Shown piece after piece: positions 1 to 8,862 of a stretch of 23,909 nt of DNA; the first letter of the stretch is position 1; each line of letters starts with the position of its first letter. The stretch comes from Pelargonium nanum. Lineage: Eukaryota > Streptophyta > Magnoliopsida > Geraniales > Geraniaceae. Position numbers and translations under genes: made by a program. The DNA is taken from positions 1 to 23,909 of the forward strand of contig JAYMTF010001360.1 of the NCBI GenBank assembly GCA_036897485.1. Direction: 5' to 3'. The notes under the pieces are model-generated. The model searched no databases. It had not been told where the DNA came from and saw only the letters and a list, made by a program, of their open reading frames with translations.

Positions 1-99
1 CTTCTTTTTCACTCTTCCTTTTTCTCTTGCATTTGGTTGGAGAGTGATAAATGATTTAGGGTTTGATAAAGATTTTTAAGATGTGTTTTTATATATGGG

Positions 100-335
100 G
101 TACAACAGTCCATTTTAGATTTTCTTATTTGCCATGTCAAATTTAGTCCATCTCAGCATGCCACATCATTTTTGAAATTGCCACATCAGCAATATATAAC
201 GGCTCAGTTAAATTGAGATAACGGTATGTATTAAATTGGGTAGAAATCAAAAGTTCGTGTATCAAATTGGTTTTTTTAAAGTTTCATGTACTAAATTGGG
301 TATTGAGTCAAAGTTCGTGTACCATTGGTAACAAT
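100..335. repeat. Degenerate internally repetitive intergenic element
   Basis: The stretch holds about four imperfect units built on an 'aagttcgtgta..aaattgg' theme, near 225-240, 247-268, 277-300 and 308-329. It also holds two 'gccacatc' copies near 162 and 181. This kind of degenerate repetition is common in dispersed plant intergenic repeats. I could not find clean terminal inverted repeats or a target-site duplication, so no family is assigned. Confidence 0.35.
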
Positions 336-3300
336 AATCCAAAAAAAAAAGTAAAAACTTAAGATTTTTAGCGTAATGAGCATATTTATCCGATTCAATC
401 CATATTTTACAAAAAAAATTCTATCTGAATATAATCAAATCAATTTTATGGTTATATTGATATTCGAAAGTCCAAAGTTCGCATCCAAATTGTTAACTTT
501 AGCATCTAAGTACACGTTCATCATGTACTCTAATTTGCTATAAAACCAAGATCAAGACTTGGCATCCAATTTTTCAAGATTTGCTCCATAGCTGGTTTTA
601 CACATCACCCTAGCTGCTCTGTATTTGTTTGGAAAAGAAACATAAGCCATGATTTAGCAGATATATGAAGAATTGAATCCAAATATCAGAACTATTGTCT
701 TGAAGATTACTACTACTAAATACTAATATTATTATTGTGTGTTCCAAGTATTCAAGAGTCACTACACAGTTGTCATCTTGCAACTAATGAAGAGGTAAAA
801 CTTACTATTTCCCTTGTTATTACTGTAAATTACCCAACTTGTTATATATATACTTGAACATCAAAATAAAGATTGGGACCAGAAGAAAATGAATTGGATT
901 GAGATTGGGAAGAGAAGAGAAGAGATTTATTCTTGACTTTTGATTACAATTATTATATTGTTTACATTTCTGAAGAGTTATACTATTTTTTGGGAGTATA
1001 TATACACTGCTGTGTATTTGTATAACGTTGGCACATGAAACATTTTGGACAGGTGCAAGCAACTGATGGCTTCCACCAATGATATTCTTAATCCCTACAA
1101 AGTCTATCCATATTCCCTCATACTTGCAAACTAGTGGAATGAAGTATCTTATGCCCTTCACCTGAGACTCACAGTAAGCAAGTTTATCCAAGAATCCTTT
1201 TTTGTTACTCATTAATTTGTCTGTCAAGAGCTCTCTTGGTTGCTGATGAAACTTAAAGTTGTGAACAACGATGAGTTGTGCCGAAAGCAACTTGAATCTG
1301 GACAAGTGGGCTAAATGCGGAACATTTGACTATGTGTCCGGGTAGAGAGAAAGCGACACTTGGGAAATTCATTGCAACAGCCATTACCATATTGAGTTGG
1401 TTCAAAGCATCAAGACCCAACAATCTTAAAGGAATCACTTTGTTTTGTCCAACTTTTTTAGACCCTTTTGCTCTTATGTTTAAAGTTTTGAGTATTAGAT
1501 TCAAAGAGTAAAGAAGAATAGAACAAGTATTATTTTCATTTTTTGTGCATTACATTTCCATATGTTCTATCAGTATATGTATGATATATATAGGTCTGTA
1601 ATTTCTTCTGGTAACCTCAGTCTTTGTGATGTATTATGGGCAGAATAAGTTATGATGTCACATTCCATAGCTTCAAGTTTTTCCAAAGAACAAATCAGAA
1701 CATTAATCAAGGCAGGAATATGGCAATCCTGATGTTTCAAGGACAGAATCTTCTACTTTTTAAAAATATTGAATTGATTGAGAGTAAACCTAGAGAAGAA
1801 GTCAAAGGGAGGACATATCCTTTCAGATATAGATGGGTGAAAGATAAGAGTTAATATATTACTCCTTTTAGTGTCAGATAAGAAGGAATTGGAATATATA
1901 TGTTTCATATTACAATATATGCAAGGGGAGGGAGAGGGAGTGTTGCTCCCTGTACAAAAATATCAATTGAAATGAATTGGATTAGCCAAATCCGCCCAAT
2001 CAGAGCACAATTTACACTGAAATCCGACCCGATCAGAAATCTGGATTGTCATCTCTAGGTTGAATCCATGTCGTGAGGAACTAGTTGTGATTGAGAAGTG
2101 CATGCATTTAACTTGGCCACAAACTTTTTTGTGTTGTTAGTCATAACTGTGAACCTGAAAGGCAATAAAGATTTGATGATGAGAATCCTATCTTTATGCA
2201 AATTCCCACTGGGTATGGTATGGTATGGGTGTAGGAGTTTGAGAAATTTGCCTGTCTTATCAGTACATGCATTTCAGAGGGAGAATATAAAGTTGTTTCC
2301 TTAGAATTGACAAAGTTGTCAAATTATGTTAGTGTTAAATTTTGCAATGTTGCTGTTCATTTTATCAACACCTGGAGATTTGTATCTTTGTAAGTATACT
2401 TCAAGCATAAAATGTGCTGTGAATCCCCATATGGGTTGAATTTTGACTTCCTGACTTTATAATTTATTTGCCATCTAAAATTTTAGATGACTTTGTCCTA
2501 AACAATCATCCACCAACAAAAAATCAAATTGTTTTGAATTGAATCAAAGTTATCCTAATCGTCTAAGTTTCAGCCTCACTCATTATAAAAAGTTTCCCGA
2601 ACTTAGTTACTTGCTCCCAACAAATTACCAAACCAGTCTTGAGCCTACCATAAGCCGAAGAAAAGTTGCATCACAACTAATTTTAATAACACTCAATTCA
2701 GTCTCTCAACTTCATGCAAGGACTTGCCCTACTACGTCAACCCCCAACGGCCTTCCACTGGAATCGAACCGCTTACCCTAAACCCATCACCATATTCACC
2801 TCTCATTGTTCTCAATTTCAAACAAGATCATTTTGTGATTTTCAAAAACTCCAACACATTAGCCCTTCCTCTCTCCTTAGCATCGACCTTCTCCAAATCA
2901 TCCAACCCAATTCCCGTCATAACCCTAACCGAAAAGCACACCTAAACCAACATTTAGCTACGAATCCACAACTGATCAAAGAGTGTTCCACTAATTCAAT
3001 CTCGACACAACACACTGGACACTCAGCCTCGACGTCCACCTGTCTCGTTCAAACATTCACAAGTCGAAAAAGGACTAGCTTTATTCCAATTCCCATTGAA
3101 ATATAACTTTATTATAACAATATTAAGTTAATTCATTCAAAAATATTAAAAATAATTTGTGTATAATTAATTTATTCTAAAATAAAACATATGATTTTGA
3201 GGAAGAAAAAATGTATCTTTATATCTTAGAGGAGCTCAATGATCAATACATAGTATGTGGTATTGATTATTGGATTGATATAAAGGCATATGAAAAGGCA

Positions 3301-3337
3301 AAAAAGCGAAAGAAAAACCCAATACCCAAATGCATTG
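336..3337. other. Intergenic region without a recognisable gene
   Basis: No gene is supported here. Two overlapping open stretches on the minus strand (820-1305, 161 codons, and 1253-1504, 83 codons) are the longest. I do not recognise their translations, and they show no domain motif and no clear splice signals, so they could be chance or a decayed gene. A purine-rich GGGA run lies near 1923-1940. The part from about 2540 to 3100 is less AT-rich than its surroundings and free of stops for 130 codons in one plus frame, but its translation is compositionally odd and unlike any family I know. Confidence 0.4.
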
Positions 3338-3347
3338 TTTATAAACC
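3338..3347 (+). promoter_or_regulatory. TATA-like element of the E2 gene
   Basis: A TTTATAAACC motif lies about 145 bp before the E2 start codon. It is followed by a CT-rich leader with an uninterrupted CT run near 3447-3460 and more CT-rich sequence up to 3474. Such pyrimidine-rich leaders are common in broadly expressed plant genes. A start of transcription near 3370 is inferred from spacing only. Confidence 0.5.
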
Positions 3348-3488
3348 GTCGCCGGTTCAGTTTGTCTGTTTCGTCAACAACACCACCGCAACGCAAGCCC
3401 CATTAACACCCACTATCTTCTTCACCATACCCATTCTCATTTCTCACTCTCTCTCTCTCTACAATTCTCTCTCCACAAATAAACCAGC

Positions 3489-6342
3489 ATGACCAGTTCC
3501 TCCGCAGCTTCTCGCAAGGTACATCTCCTCTCTGTTTACCCTAATTTTCTCACTTCAATTTCGCATCTTTCTCTTCTCCCTGATCATCTAATTCTTGATT
3601 TTGGATTGTGTGTTCTTAGGCGCTCAGTAAGATCGCTTGCAATCGACTCCAGAAAGAGCTTGTCGAGTGGCAAGTCAATCCTCCCTCCGGTTTCAAGCAC
3701 AAAGTCACCGATAATCTTCAAAGGTCCTTTTTCTATACCATTTTCTTCCTGTTTGGATGATGAGAAAATTGACCCGATTCTGGGGACCCCCATTTAACCA
3801 AAATTCGTACTTTTTGCTTGTTATGACCGAAAAATGATAAATTCGCGTGATTGCTGTTGAAATCAAAATTGTGTCTTTTAACATTAACTGTTGATCTTCG
3901 GTTCTGTTTTTCCCTTAACTGTCTTTATGAGAATTTTCATTCTAAAGGTGGGTTATTGAGGTCCATGGAGCTCCTGGAACTCTCTACTCCAGCGAGACTT
4001 TCCAACTGCAGGTTGATTTCCCTGAGCATTACCCCATGGAAGCCCCACAGGTTCCAATTATTTCATTGAATTGTTTAATTTTTTTATGTGTTTTTATTTG
4101 GTTTGAGGAGTTTTGATTGTGTGACCTTTCTTATTTTGGTTCTGGTGTTGGATTTATAGGTTATATTTCTGCACCCGGCTCCTCTGCATCCTCACATTTA
4201 TAGCAATGGCCATATTTGTTTAGGTAACTTTTGCTGGCTTACATTCTATCCTTCCTTCATGTTAATCCACCACTTTGATTTATGACTTCTGGCTACAGTT
4301 TTTATTATGCTGCTAGCTTCAAGTTTCATTATCATGACTTGTTTGTTACTTGAAGGTATTGGGGCATTGCCACATGATACCATGTTTTTTTTCCCTTCTA
4401 GATGAATCCCCGCACCTTTAATTTTACATTTATTGTATAAATTGTTTTTTATTTATTTACATCTGGTCTATCTCCTTTTAAGAAGATTTTCTGGTGACAT
4501 GAGGGTAAGGTCATTGGTCTGCAGATCTTGCAGACTAGTATCTTCCCTTTTTACTCAATACTCTGGATTGGTTAATGAAAGAACTGTAGTTGATGTTTTT
4601 CATTAGTGATTTTTGGTCTTGACTCTTGTCTTGTCTCTGAAATATGATGACATGAACTTATACTAACTGGTATGAAGGAGCTGTCATGCGTAGGTTTTTC
4701 ATAGCAGTTTTTATAGTTTTTCTCTCCATAATTAGATGTTTAGTTTAGTTGCATTTTACTCCCCCATAATTGTGCACTTTCTCTATAAAATAATTGTCTT
4801 AAAATAATTGTCCATTTTCTATTTCAGTTAGTTAGTTAGTACTCCCTCTGTTCCAAAATAAGTGTCATGTTTATTTAGGAACTTAGTTGTGCATGAACAG
4901 TTAACAGTATCCTTGTTAATAGTATCCTTATAATAAGTTAGTCACGAAGATACAACAGTAAATATACCGCACTAACTAACTTCTCCTTATTTTTCTCAAA
5001 ATAGAAACAAGTACACTCATTTTGGGACAGAGGGAGAAATTACCAACAATATCCCTAAGATGAATGAGTTAGAACCCTTGAGTTTGTTAGAAGAAGAGCA
5101 CACTAAGGTACAAGGAAAAGAAGGCTAGTTGTAACTAACTCATCCTTAATCTTACTAAAATTGGGAAGTGGACATTTATTTTGGGGCGGAGGGAGTATAT
5201 ATATATATATTTTGTTGTTGAAACAACATAACCTTATATGACATGAGATCTATATCCCTCATTAATTATATGCAAGTCACTAATTTTTCTAGATTGCTTA
5301 AGTGAGTTTTTTTTTCCTTCTTTTTTTTGAGTTTTCAGTATGATGAGTTGTGTTATCTAGCAATATCTATTGCCAAATATGGCCACAATTACATCTGTAC
5401 CATTTTATTGATTTAAGGGGTTGCTTGAGCTTCTGTATTTTGGGCAACCTCCAGAGAATAATTAATATTGGTTAATACGTCTCCTACCTATGGGTGACCT
5501 TAGCTTTTGTATGATCTATCTATTGATGGAGGGTTGAAAGACTATCATTTCAGTTTTTGGCCTATAATGTTCTGAAACAGTTGGGATTGTATGGAAAAAT
5601 TGTAAAAAGCTTAAGTAATTTTGATTGCTAATTCATTCCAAAAGCAGTTGGGCCGTCTGTAGATTGACTAGTTAATCCACGTTAACCAAATTGGAAAAAG
5701 AGAACCTAATAAGTTATTATCAATTGTACTTCAGTTGCTTGCTAAGCCCGTTTCTGGTTATAGATTTGAGATATGATTTATTTACATGTTTTTTTTTTTA
5801 ATCTCCATAGATGTTTGGAAGTAGTCATCAAATATGATATTGCACAATTGAGTTCCAGATATTTTTTTTTATAGAGAAAATGAAAATGAACTTTTGAAAC
5901 ACGCAAATTATGTAATGGTTTGTCACTGTCTAGAGCATTTAAGTGCCTTTATAGTGAGACTGACTAATGATTACTACAATTCCAATTTTCTATGTAGATA
6001 TCTTGTATGATTCATGGTCTCCTGCGATGACTGTTAGTTCTATCTGTATCAGCATTCTCTCCATGCTGTCAAGCTCCACTGTCAAGGTCTGAATCAACCT
6101 TTAGTTTTTTTATGGTTTTCAATATATTAAGGGTTATATTTTCCCTGTGATCTTAACGTGTGTAAATGTCTGAGTATATGCAACTATCTGTTTCAATATC
6201 TTTATGTATGTAAGAATGAGTATGATGATCTCGATCTTACTTGCAGCAACGTCCTGAAGACAATGACCGCTATGTAAAGAACTGTAGGAATGGCAGATCC
6301 CCAAAGGAGACCCGATGGTGGTTTCATGATGACAAAGTGTAA
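3489..6342 (+). CDS. Ubiquitin-conjugating enzyme E2, UBC15/16/17/18 type
   Basis: This E2 accepts ubiquitin from an E1 on a catalytic cysteine and passes it on, normally with an E3 ligase. Exons are 3489-3518, 3620-3723, 3948-4050, 4160-4223, 5998-6086 and 6247-6342, all with GT-AG introns, giving 161 aa, the usual length of this plant group. The UBC fold is clear: residues 11-28 read ALSKIACNRLQKELVEWQ, followed by FPEHYPMEAPQV, LHPHIYSNGHICLDIL with the active-site Cys in GHICLD, and SWSPAMTVSSICISILSML. The tail RSPKETRWWFHDDKV is typical of Arabidopsis UBC15-18. The His-Pro-His before the active site replaces the HPNI of many E2s, which is normal for this group. The start has no competing upstream ATG in frame. 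Intron 4 (4224-5997, 1,774 bp) carries a MITE. The exact member (15, 16, 17 or 18) cannot be fixed from memory. Confidence 0.95.
4842..5195. mobile_element. Stowaway-type MITE (Tc1/mariner superfamily) in E2 intron 4
   Basis: The left end CTCCCTCTGTTCCAAAATAA and the inverted right end (reverse complement CTCCCTCCGCCCCAAAATAA) match at about 21 of 26 positions. Both are bounded by a TA dinucleotide (4840-4841 and 5196-5197), the Stowaway target site. CTCCCTCCGT is the well-known Stowaway terminus. The 354-bp length and lack of coding capacity fit a non-autonomous MITE. A third terminus-like copy ends at 5035, so the element is composite or nested. The flank continues into a (TA)n run. Confidence 0.8.
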
Positions 6343-7452
6343 TTATGAAAGCATCTTCTTCCTTTCCTTTGCTAGTTTGAGAAACTAGAGTGAAACTTAC
6401 TTACCCTGGCGAAGTAAAATGAAAACAAAAGTGAGAAAGCATTGTGTAAATTGGCAAAGCCTGTCTGGTATCTACAAGGAAGAGGAAAAGAGTGTGTCTT
6501 TATTGATGTATTAGGAACAAAGGAAGTTGAGTCTTTGTAGTTCTCCCAAGTGAGGGAGGGTTGTGAACTGTAATCTCATAAATGAAATCCTTTGATGTTT
6601 CTGGTTCCATTTGTGAAGTTGCAAAGCTATTTACTTTCATGTTCTTTCACTCCATTTGTCAATGTACTTGAACATGCATGTCAATTTATAACATCATCAT
6701 CTCATGGATTTTGTATTGCTTTTAAAAACGTTGACTTTGTGGTTAATCATGAATACATGATATACAGATGCACCTTCTCCTGGTCTTGCTTTGATTGTTC
6801 TTGTTCATATCTTTGACTTTCCAATATAATATTCTGCAATTGTTACCAATTTCCAAGCACAACAATATCTTATGCTTAACCGCACAAGTGTGTTGAAAAT
6901 GAACACAACTCTCACTTGGCAACTTATATGCAGCCTTTCTGCTGCTTGACTTGTCTCTCAAACCCACAGAAGCCACCGGATCTGCTAAGCTGCAACTGCT
7001 CCGCCGCCATCACGAGCTCGCCACCTCCTTCATCTCGGTCCTCCGCAGCCACCATCGAGGTATGCACACCTACCAATCTCCTCCTTGTTTCTTGTTGGCA
7101 ACTAGATGCAGCCTCTACCATCTTTAGATCTAGCCCCTCCACCTCGACTCAAATGTAGTTTTTCCTTCCCTTCAGTAGGTTGATTTTTCTATTTGTAAAG
7201 TTTTGGTCTTGGGACTGTGATTTGGTTGGTTCATTGGCTAAAGTATGAAGGAAAAAAAAACTAACTGAAAATTTGCAGAAACCGGGCTGGCCGGAATAGA
7301 AAGTGCAGTTGCTTTATATGCAAGTTTAATATTTTTACCTTTTCCTAGCATAATTTCAAATCAACTGAGTAAACAAAGAAGTTATCAGTAATTTTTTCGA
7401 TCAATCTTTTTATAGTTGATCCGTTTTTGAGAAGAACACGAAGGAAAGAAGC
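6343..7452. other. 3' flank of E2 gene and promoter side of epoxide hydrolase gene
   Basis: The first 250 bp or so are probably the E2 3' untranslated region, with no perfect AATAAA but AATGAAA near 6580. From about 6600 to 6900 I see no gene. 6943-7140 is unusually GC-rich and includes an orphan exon-like segment listed separately. 7141-7452 should hold the hydrolase promoter and leader; no convincing TATA box was found. Confidence 0.5.
6970..7059 (+). pseudogene. Orphan exon-like GC-rich segment, unidentified
   Basis: A 90-bp segment is preceded by a splice-acceptor-like pyrimidine-mixed CCCACAG and followed by a donor-like GAG|GTATGC. One plus frame reads 29 codons without a stop, beginning ATGSAKLQLLRR and ending SVLRSHHR. 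It is strikingly GC-rich compared with its AT-rich surroundings and has no evident partner exons. It may be a leftover exon of a lost gene, or a 5' exon of an unannotated transcript. The minus strand over 6924-7142 is also open for 72 codons, so the coding strand is not certain. I do not recognise either translation. Confidence 0.3.
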
Positions 7453-8635
7453 ATGAGTAAGGTGAACCACCTGAGGATAAAAAGCAATGGGATATGGATG
7501 CATGTTGCAGAGCAAGGGACAGGGCCACTTGTTCTTCTCCTTCATGGGTTCCCAGAAACTTGGTATTCATGGCGCCACCAGATGACCCACTTGGCTGCAC
7601 ATGGCTTCCATGCTGTTGCTCCTGATTTGAGAGGCTTTGGAGACACTGACTCTCCTCTAAGCCCTACCTCTTACACTTTTGCACATATTGTTGGAGATCT
7701 TGTTGGCCTTCTTGATCATCTTGGTGAACACCAGGTTATTTCTTTAATCATATTTATGTCAAATTTGTTTTGAACTGGAGAAGTTAGTTACTCATGCATT
7801 GAAATTGTTGGAAGGCTTTTGTGGTGGGAAGTGACTGGGGAGCTCTGGCTGGGTGGCATCTCAGCCTATTCCGGCCTGACCGCGTCAAGGGACTTGTCAC
7901 TCTCTGTGTTCCATATTTTCCCAGAGCTCCAACAAATGCTAAACTAGTAGATTCTTTGGGAGATGGATTCTATATTTGTCAGTTTCAGGTAATATACTTT
8001 TATGCACAGCACATAACCTATCAGATGAGATGGTATTTTAATTTTGTTGGTTGAATACCACATAACAGGAGGCAGGAAGGGCAGAGAGGGCATTTGCAAG
8101 GTATGATTATTTGACAGTGATGAAGAAGTTTTTGCTGATAACCAAAACGGATAGTCTGATAGCACCTCCCGGGATGGAGATCATCGATTATCTGGAGACT
8201 CCGTCGGTGCTGCCTTCGTGGATAACCGAACAAGATCTCCTCGTCTATGCGGACAAGTTTCAGGAGTCCGGCTTCACAGGCCCTCTCAACTACTACCGAG
8301 CCATGGACCTGTAAGTTCTCAAAATAGCATCTAAAAGTTGCACATTAGGCTCCAAATGTTTCATCTGTTATACAATGTTGAACAGGAATTGGGAGCTTCT
8401 TGCACCATGGCAAGGGTCGAAAATTGAAGTCCCGGTGAAGTTTATAGTAGGTGATCAGGACATATTTTTTGAATCCAGTACAAGGGGTTATGTAGAAGGA
8501 GATGTATTCAAGAGCCTTGTCCCCGACCTCCAAATTACTATTCTGAAAGGCGGTCACCATTTTATCCATGAAGAGAAAGCTCAGCAAGTTTCCGATGAAA
8601 TCCTTTCGTTCATACGGAGACTCTCAGTAGACTAG
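7453..8635 (+). CDS. Soluble epoxide hydrolase, alpha/beta-hydrolase fold
   Basis: It should hydrolyse epoxides (in plants, typically fatty-acid epoxides feeding cutin and defence lipids) to diols through a covalent ester on an aspartate. Exons 7453-7734, 7815-7988, 8069-8310 and 8386-8635 give 315 aa, the normal plant length. HGFPE at 31-35 forms the oxyanion-hole loop. The nucleophile is D101 in GSDWGA, the acid is probably D258 in VGDQD and the base is probably H291 in GGHHFIHEE. Cap-domain tyrosines that activate the epoxide are present at Y147 (GFYICQF) and in NYYRA (227/228). No signal peptide or peroxisomal C-terminal tripeptide is seen (it ends LSVD), so the protein is probably cytosolic. 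The residue before the nucleophile is Ser where most relatives have His. All introns are short (80, 80 and 75 bp). Confidence 0.93.
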
Positions 8636-8862
8636 TGGATTATCACTTGTTATGCATCAAGAATTGTAGCTTTTCAGGTTTTGAACCTTTAAATCATAAA
8701 CTCTAGCTTCAATAAGCCATCAAGACAATGTTTAATGGATGAACTTAAGGACGTGATTCATTGACACTGACATGTATCTTTATTCTTTTTTATTTCTGAA
8801 CTGCATGAATACATAATTGTAGGCTACAAAAAGAATTTCAGCAAAAATGGAGGACAAAAATA
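8636..8862. terminator. Convergent 3' ends of epoxide hydrolase and FOLT1-like genes
   Basis: Only 227 bp separate the two stop codons. On the minus strand an AATAAA (plus-strand tttatt at 8779-8784) lies about 80 bp after the FOLT1-like stop. On the plus strand the hydrolase has only weak signals such as AATAAG near 8711. The two 3' untranslated regions are therefore likely to abut or overlap. Confidence 0.5.

Noticed and set aside
820-1504. Overlapping minus-strand open frames that might be a decayed gene.
   Set aside because: The translations match nothing I recognise, lack domain motifs, and no splice-supported model could be built.
2759-2770. A tRNA B-box-like sequence (GGTTCGATTCCA on the minus strand).
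   Set aside because: No matching T-stem, no acceptor stem and no A box at the right distance, so it is not a tRNA or a recognisable SINE head.
5196-5211. (TA)n run next to the MITE as a separate regulatory or origin element.
   Set aside because: It is a short simple repeat at the MITE target site and needs no further explanation.
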